This document shows positions 1-8,458 of a stretch of 48,306 nt of DNA, one piece after another. A program made the translations under genes and the position numbers. The notes under the pieces were generated by a model. That model worked only from the letters and a program-made list of their open reading frames with translations, had not been told where the DNA came from and searched no databases. The first letter of the stretch is position 1. Each line of letters starts with the position of its first letter. Source of the stretch: an uncultured Lachnospiraceae bacterium (GTDB lineage Bacteria; Bacillota; Clostridia; Lachnospirales; Lachnospiraceae); the NCBI GenBank assembly GCA_946535225.1, contig CAMNDJ010000010.1:1-48306 (forward strand), given 5' to 3'.

Positions 1-1366
1 ACTTCGCCAAGATCATCGGAAGATGCAAACTCACGGCACCTATATTGAAACGTCCGACAAAGATCGGCACATCATCATCATCCGCCGGATGCATACCGCC
101 CCTCTCATACCAGGGACTTAAGAACGCACGGCAGCCCATGGGAGATATTATCTTACCGTACTGCTTGTACATGCTGGCGATATAGCCCTTGCCCGTAAGA
201 GAGAGCCAGTCGGGGTACATCGTCTTGGCAGAACACTCCACACCCGCTTCAAAAACATCCTCAAGAGGACCTCCCGGTCCGTGGAGATTCTCATCGTACA
301 GGAATACTATCTTGGGGAAAAGTACGGGCTTCTTGCACTCAGCCTTGCCCTGTCCTCTCCTTCTTACATTGAGCATCGAAATGGTGGCAAGCTTGGCAAA
401 TCTTCCGGTACCTGTACCTGCTGTCACTGTTATGAAAGGATAATCGCCTCTGCTCGATGCTACGGTATTGAACTTATACTCCCAGCCCTGGAAGCCCTGC
501 TCAAAATCCCTGACAACATCCGCATAAGCCTCCGCTTCTGCGGTCTCTCTGTCTATTCCCAGTCTCTCATACTTGGCGATATACTTCTGATATGACTTCT
601 CGGCATAAGGCTCTAAGATATTATCAACACTCGGGACGGTGAATCCTCCGTACTGCTGCGATGCGGCACTTAAGACTATGTCTCCTATAACGTCAAATGC
701 AGTATCAAGTGTCTTAGGCTCGTTATACCAGATATTGCCCATTTCGAAACCGCCACGCAATACATGTTCGACATCAAAAAGGCAGCAGTTCATGGTGTCA
801 CGTCTGGCGCTCATATCATGGATATAAATATATCCGTCACGACATGCCTGGATCTCCTCGGTAGTGAGGAAGAACTTCTGATACAACTCCTTGTTGAGCT
901 GATTAAAGACAAGGGATCTCTTCGTTGAAACAAGTGCCGAATCGGTATTGGCATTCTCCTTGTCGCCTATATACATGATGGACTGACTCTTCTTATATAC
1001 GTCATCCAGCATGCTGACAAAATCCTGCTTGTAATTACGGTAATCCCTGTATGACTTGGCAACAATGGGCTTGACCTGCTCAAGAGCACTCTCAACTATA
1101 TTATGCATTATGGCAATGGGCACTTCGGTCGTATCAAGCTCATCGACCTTATCGCATACGAAGCGGCAGATGTCCGCCTTCTCCTCTTCCGAGAACTTGG
1201 TTAGAGCTCTGTAAGCACTCTTCCCAACTGCCACAATGACCTTCTGAACATTAAAGGCCTCCACACTGCCGTCTTTCTTGATCACAACGACTTCCTTATG
1301 GGGCTTGAAAGTCTCTCCGTAATAATTGTCGGAAACCGTTGCCGCAGATTCAGCATACTCTGCCAT
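1..1366 (-). CDS. nrdD: Anaerobic (class III) ribonucleoside-triphosphate reductase, 5' part only
   Basis: Reduces ribonucleoside triphosphates to deoxy forms under anoxia using a glycyl radical installed by NrdG. About 455 N-terminal residues are visible; the C-terminal glycyl-radical segment lies beyond the window edge. Residues about 23-115 form an ATP-cone allosteric domain (VVVIKKDGSVEAFN near its start). After it come class III catalytic-domain stretches such as YIHDMSARRD, NCCLFD and SASQQYGG. The start is ATG at 1366-1364, preceded by an AGGGAGGG ribosome binding site. It has its own promoter with two NrdR-like boxes, as expected for a NrdR-controlled reductase. nrdG is not in view and may follow outside the window. 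Confidence 0.95.
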   Translation of the reverse strand, partial: MAEYAESAATVSDNYYGETFKPHKEVVVIKKDGSVEAFNVQKVIVAVGKSAYRALTKFSEEEKADICRFVCDKVDELDTTEVPIAIMHNIVESALEQVKPIVAKSYRDYRNYKQDFVSMLDDVYKKSQSIMYIGDKENANTDSALVSTKRSLVFNQLNKELYQKFFLTTEEIQACRDGYIYIHDMSARRDTMNCCLFDVEHVLRGGFEMGNIWYNEPKTLDTAFDVIGDIVLSAASQQYGGFTVPSVDNILEPYAEKSYQKYIAKYERLGIDRETAEAEAYADVVRDFEQGFQGWEYKFNTVASSRGDYPFITVTAGTGTGRFAKLATISMLNVRRRGQGKAECKKPVLFPKIVFLYDENLHGPGGPLEDVFEAGVECSAKTMYPDWLSLTGKGYIASMYKQYGKIISPMGCRAFLSPWYERGGMHPADDDDVPIFVGRFNIGAVSLHLPMILAK

Positions 1367-1395
1367 TATATGATCCCTCCCTGAAACGAAACTGA

Positions 1396-1443
1396 CCACA
1401 ACATATTGTGGCTTTATAATTATATATAAACTAAGTATTGTGT
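1396..1443 (-). promoter_or_regulatory. Two tandem NrdR-like boxes over the nrdD promoter
   Basis: Two 16-base near-palindromes lie 32 bases apart start to start: ACACAATACTTAGTTT (1443-1428) between -35 and -10, and CCACAATATGTTGTGG (1411-1396) at the start of transcription. Both resemble the known NrdR box (acaCwAtATaTwGtgt), and a separation of about three helical turns is typical of NrdR pairs. Repression by NrdR-ATP/dATP is therefore likely; the nrdR gene itself is not in the window. Confidence 0.75.
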
Positions 1444-1448
1444 GTCAA
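1419..1448 (-). promoter_or_regulatory. Sigma-A type promoter of nrdD
   Basis: Read on the minus strand, TTGACA (1448-1443) is followed by an 18-base spacer and TATAAT (1424-1419). Transcription would start near 1412, about 45 bases before the nrdD ATG. Confidence 0.75.
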
Positions 1449-1472
1449 TGTAATAATCCGAATGTGAAGCAA

Positions 1473-1514
1473 AAAAAATAACCAAAAAACAAAGACGTTT
1501 TTTGGTTATTTTTT
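1473..1514. terminator. AT-rich perfect hairpin, probable bidirectional terminator
   Basis: An 18-base arm (1473-1490) and its exact complement (1497-1514) enclose a six-base loop. A runs on one side and T runs on the other mean it can end transcription from either direction. It lies downstream of the small membrane protein gene, on the same strand, and just upstream of the nrdD promoter. Confidence 0.65.
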
Positions 1515-1541
1515 ATACAGTATTACTTTAGTATCACACAT

Positions 1542-1727
1542 CTATGCCGCAGTATCATCCTTAGTCTCTGAAGGCGCATCTTCTGCGGTCTTTCCGTCCT
1601 TCATATCCTTGCGCTTACGCATAGCTATTCCGGCAAATACCGCGCCGACGATACAGGCTCCGAATATTATATATATAAGCAGATATGAAGTAAAATAGTT
1701 GATAAATGAAATAGAATTGCTGCTCAT
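1542..1727 (-). CDS. Small single-span membrane protein, function unknown
   Basis: A 61-residue protein with one hydrophobic helix (about residues 11-33, YLLIYIIFGACIVGAVFAG) followed by a basic stretch (RKRKDMKDGK) and an acidic tail. The charge pattern suggests the C-terminus is cytoplasmic. The start is supported by GGAGGACAG just before the ATG. It lies 45 bases after rnhA on the same strand and just before the AT-rich terminator, so it may be the last gene of that unit. I do not recognise a family, but the ribosome binding site, codon use and isolated hydrophobic helix support a real gene. Confidence 0.6.
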   Translation of the reverse strand: MSSNSISFINYFTSYLLIYIIFGACIVGAVFAGIAMRKRKDMKDGKTAEDAPSETKDDTAA

Positions 1728-1742
1728 TCTGTCCTCCGTCGC

Positions 1743-1760
1743 ATATGAGAGGTCTCATAT
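1743..1760. repeat. 18-base imperfect palindrome between rnhA and the small membrane gene
   Basis: ATATGAGA-GG-TCTCATAT: eight-base arms around a two-base centre. The centre is too short for a comfortable RNA loop and no T run follows, so it looks more like a protein-binding site than a terminator. Confidence 0.35.
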
Positions 1761-1772
1761 ACTTCTAATATA

Positions 1773-2252
1773 TTAGCATTCACTCTGAATATCGTCAAGA
1801 AGCTCATCCCCGTCGGCAGCTTTTGTCGCAAGTTCATCGCATCTTTCGTTCTGCGGATGCCCGGCATGGCCTTTGACCCATGTAAACCTGACCTGATGAG
1901 GTTTCATCGCTGCAAGGAGACGAAGCCAGAGATCTATGTTCTTGACCTCATTCTTCTTACCTCTTCTCCAGTTTTCTCTTACCCATGCATCTATCCAGTG
2001 TTCATTAAAAGCATCCGTAACATACTTGGAGTCCGATACTATCTCAACTTTGCAAGGTCTTATAAGTGCCTCAAGTCCGACTATGACTCCCATCAGTTCC
2101 ATACGGTTATTGGTCGTCTTGCGGTATCCGGCGCTGAACTCTCTTTTATGCAATTTGCCCTGCGGGTCGATGTATTCGATGACTGTACCGTATCCGCCCG
2201 GTCCGTCCGGATTACCTCTGGCCGATCCATCCGTATATATAGTTACATTCAT
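1773..2252 (-). CDS. rnhA: Ribonuclease HI
   Basis: Cleaves the RNA strand of RNA:DNA hybrids (R-loops, primer remnants) in the cytoplasm. All four catalytic acids are recognisable: D8 (TDGSARGNP), E52 (RMELMG), D74 (SDSKYV) and D139 (NERCDELA), with the conserved H129 (KGHAGHPQN). Its 159 residues match the usual bacterial length of about 155. AAGGG precedes the ATG. It starts eight bases after the hybrid kinase gene and is probably co-transcribed with it. The window also carries rnhB in the ribosomal cluster, so the cell has both RNase H types. Confidence 0.95.
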   Translation of the reverse strand: MNVTIYTDGSARGNPDGPGGYGTVIEYIDPQGKLHKREFSAGYRKTTNNRMELMGVIVGLEALIRPCKVEIVSDSKYVTDAFNEHWIDAWVRENWRRGKKNEVKNIDLWLRLLAAMKPHQVRFTWVKGHAGHPQNERCDELATKAADGDELLDDIQSEC

Positions 2253-2260
2253 ATTAACCC

Positions 2261-4432
2261 TTACTCCCTTATCTTATCGGCAGGTATCCATTTCTTTAGG
2301 ATCAACGCAAGCTTTTCAGGCTCGACGGGCTTTGACAGAAAATCATTAAACCCTTCTCGCATAAGCATGTCTCTGGCTTCATCCACGGCATTTGCGGTGA
2401 ATGCGATCATAGGGATATCCCTGTATGCCGGATACTTCTCTCTTATCAGGTGTGCTGCCTGGGCCCCGTCCATCTGCGGCATCATATGATCCATAAATAC
2501 TATATCGTATTCTTCCGATCCTGCCTCTTTTATCGCTTCCGGACCGCTTGCGACCGAAGTCGGTCGTATATCATATGTCTCCAACATACCGCTCATTATA
2601 AACAGATTGACCTGATTGTCATCAACCACGAGGATCTTAGCCGACGGCGCCCTGAATCCGCCCGTATGTATAGACGATCCATCATCCTTAAGTTTTGCCG
2701 ATTCTCCTTCGGCTATGATCTTTTGCGGCAACTGTACCGTAAATACCGATCCCTTGCCCAATTCACTCTCAACGCTTATGGTTCCGTCCATAAGTTCCAC
2801 AAGTCTCTTGGTTATGGCCAGTCCGAGCCCGGTCCCTTCAACTTCTCTGTTTCTCGTACTCTTGACCTGCGAAAACGATTCAAATATATTATCCAGATCC
2901 TCACCGGCAATACCGATCCCGGTATCGCTGACCCTGATCTGTAAGATCACGTTTTCATCATCGGTTCTATCATGATCTATACTGACAAGGACTACTCCCT
3001 CCCTGGTAAACTTAAGTGCATTACTCATGATATTGGTAAGGATCTGTCTGATACGCGTATCATCACCCTTAAGTATTTTCGGAAGAGCCGGATCGATCTC
3101 AGTCCTTACCTCAATACTCCTGTTCCTGTTATTCAGGACTAAAAGATTGGTCACGTCCTCTACAAGTTTGGCCGGCTCATAGTCTCTGGGAACAATGTCC
3201 ATATTACCGGATTCTATCTTCGAAAAATCCAGAATGTCGTTAATGACGGTAAGAAGTGTCTGCCCGGATGCCTTGATCTGTGAAGCATAGTCTCTGGCCT
3301 TGGGAGTTATATCCTCCCTTAAGATCAATTCGGACATTCCGACGACGGCATTCATCGGTGTTCTGATCTCATGGCTCATGTTCGCCAGAAAATCCGATTT
3401 CATGTCGGCTGCCCTCTTTACGGCTTCCTCATGATCCTTTATCTCTACTATCATATCTGCCGTATTTGTTGCAAGCGTACCGACCTCATCAGGCTCAAAG
3501 TCATAGCCTCTTATCGCATCAACGATCTCCGGAGCGCCGGTTGAAGAAAACGAATCTATCTGCTCCGAGAGATAGTTTATCTTCATGACATATCTGACGT
3601 TGATCACATGAAGCAGGAGGGCGCTGAAGATAATGAGCATGAAAGCCAGTCTTGTGCAGAGCATTATCGTGGTCCTTGCTATCTCGCGGTTAACAAATCC
3701 GACATCGATCTCGGCAGCTATCAGGCCAAGTTTCTGACCGTCTATGACAAGCGGTACGTAGTATGCATAAGTATGTCCCCAGGAATTGTCAAATTCCATG
3801 ACATTGTTCTGCTCCTGTCCTGTGGACCAGGTATCCCAAAGTACCGTATATTTCTCGGGATCATTAAAATATGTATCGCCGAGATACATATAACCGGGAT
3901 GATCCGCATCTTCGGTTCGCTCACCGTCTATCATATATACCACTTTATGCTCATCCTCATCAGGCAAAAGAAAGTAGGTATACGGCAGATCAAACGACTC
4001 CCTGGCCTTTTCAAAAACAAGGATCCAGTATTCATGTCTGTAAGTGTAGTACTCCAGCTTAAGATCATCAGGAAGATCAGATATACTGATATCACCGGAA
4101 GGCGTTTTTTTTGCATACCTTAAAGCAAGATCCCGCTCATATATCTCCTTATCATCCATATACCCTGTCAAGTCATAAGGGATACGCATCTCCTTGTAAT
4201 GATCACGGTAATACTGCGTATATGCAACGAAGTCATCGCCCTCTTCACTGATCAGTCCGGATAAGTAATCGCCCACATCACGTATCCTGTCTGTACAAAG
4301 TTCACGATAAGTACGCGACTGACGTACATAGGTCGCAAGCGCCGAAATGAATATCATCACTACGACGAAAATACCGAAAAGTAAGGTGAGCTGATTTAGT
4401 ATCTTTTTCTTCTTCCTGCTGTCATATGTCAT
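2261..4432 (-). CDS. Membrane hybrid sensor histidine kinase with C-terminal receiver domain
   Basis: Order of parts: short basic N-terminus, TM1 (about 15-36), an extracytoplasmic sensor of about 215 residues, TM2 (about 255-279), a linker, HisKA with the phospho-acceptor H354 (NMSHEIRTP), HATPase_c with the N box (NIMSNALKF), G1 (DTGIGI) and G2 (GTGLGL), then a receiver (about 598-717) with D604/D605, phospho-acceptor D648 (FMDHMMPQMDG), T679 and K701 (SKPVEP). No HPt domain or output regulator lies beside it, so a His-Asp-His relay to a distant partner is likely. The sensor region is not one I can name. GGGGGG lies rather far (13 bases) from the ATG, so the start is slightly uncertain. Confidence 0.9.
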   Translation of the reverse strand: MTYDSRKKKKILNQLTLLFGIFVVVMIFISALATYVRQSRTYRELCTDRIRDVGDYLSGLISEEGDDFVAYTQYYRDHYKEMRIPYDLTGYMDDKEIYERDLALRYAKKTPSGDISISDLPDDLKLEYYTYRHEYWILVFEKARESFDLPYTYFLLPDEDEHKVVYMIDGERTEDADHPGYMYLGDTYFNDPEKYTVLWDTWSTGQEQNNVMEFDNSWGHTYAYYVPLVIDGQKLGLIAAEIDVGFVNREIARTTIMLCTRLAFMLIIFSALLLHVINVRYVMKINYLSEQIDSFSSTGAPEIVDAIRGYDFEPDEVGTLATNTADMIVEIKDHEEAVKRAADMKSDFLANMSHEIRTPMNAVVGMSELILREDITPKARDYASQIKASGQTLLTVINDILDFSKIESGNMDIVPRDYEPAKLVEDVTNLLVLNNRNRSIEVRTEIDPALPKILKGDDTRIRQILTNIMSNALKFTREGVVLVSIDHDRTDDENVILQIRVSDTGIGIAGEDLDNIFESFSQVKSTRNREVEGTGLGLAITKRLVELMDGTISVESELGKGSVFTVQLPQKIIAEGESAKLKDDGSSIHTGGFRAPSAKILVVDDNQVNLFIMSGMLETYDIRPTSVASGPEAIKEAGSEEYDIVFMDHMMPQMDGAQAAHLIREKYPAYRDIPMIAFTANAVDEARDMLMREGFNDFLSKPVEPEKLALILKKWIPADKIRE

Positions 4433-4469
4433 AAAAAGCAGATGATCCCCCCGTTACAAAAGCGCTGTT

Positions 4470-6182
4470 TTAAAGCGTATATTCGCCGCTTTCAAGATAT
4501 TTTGCCGCCATCCTGTCGGCTTCTGATACCAGTTCCTTATCGTACCCCATGATATCAAGAAGTTTTATGGCATTTCTGGTCGTTGCCCTTCCGGGCATAA
4601 GTTTATATGCAAAACTTATATCTCCGTCTACGACAGTCTCTTCGAAATGGCGATTATCATAACAGTCCTCTAAAAGCCCGGTAAGTTCAAGATCATGTGT
4701 CGCTGCGAGTATGATACCGTTAACGTTTGATAACTGTCTCATTATAACTGCAGATGCCGATATCCTTTCAACGGTGTTCGTACCGCGCAGGACCTCATCC
4801 ACGCAGCCGAGGATCGGAGTCTCCCTGTCTTTTCCCGCATCGATTATCCTCTTGAGAGATCGTATCTCAGTCATATAATAGCTCTCACCCTTAAGGATGC
4901 TGTCATTAAGTGCAAGAGACGTATATACCCTGAAATACGGAGCGCTGTAGTTTTCGGCGCACACGGTAGAGATCGACTGGGCCATTATCGCAGCCACCGC
5001 GATCGTACGAAGCATCGTCGACTTACCCGAAGCATTGGAACCTGTAAGGAGCATTCCTCTGTGCAATTCTATATCATTGGCTACAGGATCGGTAAGCAGC
5101 GGATGATATATACCTTCAGAGACTATCCCTTCCGAAGAAAAAGAAGGCCTGCAGAAGGTCTTAAGGCTTGCCCTGTATGAGCTGATAGCCATACTTGCAT
5201 CGATAAAACCCGTGATGGTCAAAAGCCTGTCTATATCTTCCCTGTGCCTGTCCACCTCATCTCTCATGTGAAAGAATTTGATGATATCTATATGCGTGAA
5301 CATACGGATATAATCCATAACAAGTTCTATCGGATTACCGCTGTCGGATGTTCTGTTTAGGACAAGTCCCGACATCCTTGTAAAATCCGCCATGTTACGG
5401 ACTGCCTGCTTTATTTCCTCCCGTTCTCTTTGGATAAATGCATCCTTAGAGCCAATGACAAGATCCATCCCTCTTATCAGTCTGAGTATATAAGAGAAGC
5501 TGACAACATACGGCTCTATCTCGGATTTACGGGCAAAATAGCTTATACCTCCGTAGATCAGAGCAAAAACAAGAAGTATCGCGCCGAAGGTCCTGTTTAC
5601 AAAGATCGTAAAAAGTATACCTGCCGCATATGCCGCCAACAGGGCATACTCTTTCACAGCCGATCTGTCCTTGAGCACATCGAGATTATTGATATAATCA
5701 TATATGCTGTACTTACCTGTACGCCCGACATCATGAAGCCTGACAGCCATATCCAGCCTTGACTGTCCGTCATCATGATAATGTGTCGCCAGTTCTTCCA
5801 GCCTCTGTGTGTCACATACGCCGGGACGGGGATTTCTCAAAAGATAATACAGATACTCATCTCCCGCCGACGATTCGGTATGATTGATCGACCTGTAGAT
5901 CTCATCCAGATCAAGATCGTTCCAGGTGATATCATCCACGAAATAAATACTATCTTTATTCAAACCGGCTGTCCCGTTATCAGTCACATTACAGTGAACT
6001 CTGAAATATCCCTGGATATGTTCATATACACCGTCATCATATTTGCGGTCACACGGCTTACCGTAACCGTTTTTTATGCGTTCGATCTCGTATTTTCTCA
6101 GTTTTCTGTTACGCAATGAGCCATAGATTATGATGATGAGAGCTATGGCCAAGAGCATACAGATCAGTACAAGTGTGTCCAT
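4470..6182 (-). CDS. Membrane-anchored MutS-like ATPase
   Basis: The C-terminal third is a MutS domain V ABC-type ATPase: Walker A GSNASGKST (381-389), a conserved YYMTEI segment (435-440), Walker B ending in D462-E463 (GCVDEVLRGTN) and the switch histidine H496 (AATHDLEL). The N-terminal part differs from true MutS: there is a transmembrane helix at 3-22 and a hairpin of two more at about 178-216, no mismatch-recognition domain, and no Smr nuclease or KOW as in MutS2. At 570 residues it is much shorter than MutS (about 850). Similar proteins are often annotated just as MutS family; the role is unknown and mismatch repair is not implied. Its ATG overlaps the stop of the deaminase gene (TAATG), indicating translational coupling. 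Confidence 0.85.
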   Translation of the reverse strand: MDTLVLICMLLAIALIIIIYGSLRNRKLRKYEIERIKNGYGKPCDRKYDDGVYEHIQGYFRVHCNVTDNGTAGLNKDSIYFVDDITWNDLDLDEIYRSINHTESSAGDEYLYYLLRNPRPGVCDTQRLEELATHYHDDGQSRLDMAVRLHDVGRTGKYSIYDYINNLDVLKDRSAVKEYALLAAYAAGILFTIFVNRTFGAILLVFALIYGGISYFARKSEIEPYVVSFSYILRLIRGMDLVIGSKDAFIQREREEIKQAVRNMADFTRMSGLVLNRTSDSGNPIELVMDYIRMFTHIDIIKFFHMRDEVDRHREDIDRLLTITGFIDASMAISSYRASLKTFCRPSFSSEGIVSEGIYHPLLTDPVANDIELHRGMLLTGSNASGKSTMLRTIAVAAIMAQSISTVCAENYSAPYFRVYTSLALNDSILKGESYYMTEIRSLKRIIDAGKDRETPILGCVDEVLRGTNTVERISASAVIMRQLSNVNGIILAATHDLELTGLLEDCYDNRHFEETVVDGDISFAYKLMPGRATTRNAIKLLDIMGYDKELVSEADRMAAKYLESGEYTL

Positions 6183-7450
6183 TAACGGAGCTTCTCCATG
6201 ATCTCTTCCGATCTGCGATAGATCTCGTCCTCATCCGCATCAGTGAATCTTCCGTCATAGTATAATATCCTGCCGTCGATCATGGTCATCTTGACATTGG
6301 TCTTGTCACCGCTGTAAACGATGTTATTGGGGATATTTAAAACGGGCTGCATGTTCGGTTTATGAAGGTCTATCATTATGATATCCGCAAGCTTGTCTTC
6401 ACCTAAGATATCCGAATTATGTCCAAGAGTCATCGAACCGTTGACGGTAGCCATCTTAAGTACCTCAGTTGCAGGAACTGCCACCGGATCCATCTCACGG
6501 ATCTTGCCGAGAACGGATGCAAGATACATCTCCCTGAACATATCAAGGGCATTATTTGAGCTTGGTCCGTCAGTACCAAGAGCAACTGTGATACCCTTAT
6601 CAAGATAATCTGTAAGCGGTGCTATCCCGCTTGCGAGTTTGGCATTGGAAGCCGGATTGGACACGACCATGATATTACGTCTGTAGAGGATATCCATATC
6701 TTCCTCACTCACCCATACTCCGTGATATATGACTCCGCCGTAGTCAAAGAGTCCGAGTTCGTCAAACAGAGCGACCGGACTCATACCGTATCTCTCCTTA
6801 CATTCTTCGACCTCTGTCTTAGTCTCCGACATATGTACATACATAGGAGCCTCGTATTTTTTGATGAGTGCTGCCGTATTTTCAAGAAGCTCTCTGTCAC
6901 AGGTATACTCTGCATGAAGTCCCATCTTGAATCCGATAAGAGGATGCTTGGCATTTAACTTATTGTACCTTTCCTCTAAAACGTCCAATGTCGGTCCGAA
7001 CTTATTAAGACCCGAAACGAGTTCACAGCGCATGCCCATCTCTATGCAGGCATCCGATATGGTCTCAGGTGTAAGATACATATCCTCTATGGCGGTGATA
7101 CCGCTCGTAAGATACTCAAGTATCGCAAGTTTTGTAAGCCAGTAACAGTCCTCGCCGCTCATCTTGGCTTCTCTGGGGAATATCTCGTCATTCAGCCAGT
7201 CCTGTAGATTGAGATCGTCCGCCAGAGAACGGAAAGCCGTCATTCCCGAGTGTGTATGACAGTCTTTTAAGCCGGGCATGAGAACATTGCCTTCACAATC
7301 GATCTCCTTATCGAAGGTTATACCCTTAGGAGCTTCATCCGAAGGACCCACATAACTTATGAGGTTCTCATCGGTATGTACCTCTCCGAAGAAGATATCT
7401 TCTCCTTCCGCCATCGTTAGTATTCTTGCGTTAAATAATCTGATCTTCAC
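6182..7450 (-). CDS. mtaD: Amidohydrolase, 5-methylthioadenosine / S-adenosylhomocysteine deaminase type
   Basis: Metal-dependent amidohydrolase that deaminates the adenine ring of MTA, SAH or related adenosines. Metal and substrate motifs are present: H65-x-H67 (DCHTHSGMT), H179 (GLHAEYT), H206 with E209 (HMSET) and D294 (GTDGPSSNN). Length (422) fits the family. It starts with GTG at 7450-7448, placed six bases after AAGGAGG. It follows the purine nucleoside phosphorylase gene by 62 bases, which fits a nucleoside salvage role (the deaminated product could feed hypoxanthine salvage). Guanine deaminase or another aromatic deaminase is a less likely alternative. Confidence 0.85.
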   Translation of the reverse strand: MKIRLFNARILTMAEGEDIFFGEVHTDENLISYVGPSDEAPKGITFDKEIDCEGNVLMPGLKDCHTHSGMTAFRSLADDLNLQDWLNDEIFPREAKMSGEDCYWLTKLAILEYLTSGITAIEDMYLTPETISDACIEMGMRCELVSGLNKFGPTLDVLEERYNKLNAKHPLIGFKMGLHAEYTCDRELLENTAALIKKYEAPMYVHMSETKTEVEECKERYGMSPVALFDELGLFDYGGVIYHGVWVSEEDMDILYRRNIMVVSNPASNAKLASGIAPLTDYLDKGITVALGTDGPSSNNALDMFREMYLASVLGKIREMDPVAVPATEVLKMATVNGSMTLGHNSDILGEDKLADIIMIDLHKPNMQPVLNIPNNIVYSGDKTNVKMTMIDGRILYYDGRFTDADEDEIYRRSEEIMEKLR

Positions 7451-7512
7451 TTTCTTCCTCCTTGCAAGGTGCCATTTATACGGTTACATCCTTACAATAC
7501 ATACCCTTTTAC

Positions 7513-8334
7513 TCAGAATCTCTTGACGGATTCCGTTAGCAGCTTCTTGAACTTCGGTGCCGCTTCATTTGCTGCCGCCTGTACTTCTTCATGCGTGAGC
7601 GGATTGTCCGTCATCCCGGCAGCCAGATTGCAGACACATGAGATACCGCATATCCTCATCCCCATGTGATTGGCAGCTATGGCCTCAACTACGGTAGACA
7701 TTCCGACAGCATCAACACCGAGTGTACGCAACATCTTTATCTCGGCCGGAGATTCAAAGCTGGGTCCTGTAAGCTGTGCATAGACACCTTCTTTGAGCGT
7801 TATGCCCTCGTTAGCTGCAGTAGTTCTTATGATATCCTGAAGCTTCGGATCGTACACATGAGACATATCAGGGAACCTTGTGCCCAATTCATCTATGTTG
7901 GGACCGATAAGCGGATTCGGAGCAAAACAGCTTATGTGATCCGTGATCATCATGAACGTTCCGGCGCTGAAATCGGGATTGAGTCCGCCCGATGCATTGG
8001 TAAGGAAAAGTATCTCGGCACCAAGCAGCTTCATCAGCCTTGCAGGAAGCACCACATCCGATATGGGATATCCCTCATAGTAATGTACTCTCCCCTTCAT
8101 GCACACTACAGGGACTTCACCGACGTATCCGAATATAAACTTGCCGGCATGCCCGGGCACGGTAGAAACGGGAAATCCGTCTATATCATGATAATCGATC
8201 TCGCATTCCACCTTTATGTCATTGGCGTAATCTCCGAGTCCCGACCCGAGTACTATGGCAACCTTCGGTACAAAGTCCGTCTTAGCCCTTACACTTGCCA
8301 CACAACCGGTCAGTTTCTCATATATCTCGTTCAT
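7513..8334 (-). CDS. punA: Purine nucleoside phosphorylase (trimeric, inosine/guanosine type)
   Basis: Splits inosine and guanosine (and deoxy forms) with phosphate to the base and ribose-1-phosphate. Motifs of the trimeric PNP family: VLGSGLGDY, GHAGKF (phosphate site), MKGRVHYYEGY, LTNASGGLN and GMSTVVEAIAANH. I place the start at ATG 8334-8332 (MNEIYEKL), eight bases after a perfect AGGAGG; the reading frame is open 16 codons further upstream, but that start has no ribosome binding site and the AGGAGG would lie inside it. Resulting length 273 fits the family. Downstream is the deaminase gene; together they suggest purine nucleoside salvage. Confidence 0.93.
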   Translation of the reverse strand: MNEIYEKLTGCVASVRAKTDFVPKVAIVLGSGLGDYANDIKVECEIDYHDIDGFPVSTVPGHAGKFIFGYVGEVPVVCMKGRVHYYEGYPISDVVLPARLMKLLGAEILFLTNASGGLNPDFSAGTFMMITDHISCFAPNPLIGPNIDELGTRFPDMSHVYDPKLQDIIRTTAANEGITLKEGVYAQLTGPSFESPAEIKMLRTLGVDAVGMSTVVEAIAANHMGMRICGISCVCNLAAGMTDNPLTHEEVQAAANEAAPKFKKLLTESVKRF

Positions 8335-8406
8335 AATCATATCCTCCTGCATGTGATTTACTTCATTTCTGTCTGTCTTCAAACAACCTCATTCAGTATA
8401 TCAAAA

Positions 8407-8432
8407 AACCCCGACCTTTTCCAGTCGGGGTT
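8407..8432 (-). terminator. Rho-independent terminator of the DUF3048 gene
   Basis: Nine-base stem AACCCCGAC / GTCGGGGTT with an eight-base loop, followed on the minus strand by a T run. Confidence 0.85.
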
Positions 8433-8458
8433 ATTGTCTGAACGTATATTGATACTCA

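Noticed and set aside
1857..2489. 210-codon plus-strand open frame over rnhA and the hybrid kinase gene
   Set aside because: Shadow of two well-supported minus-strand genes; no family resemblance.
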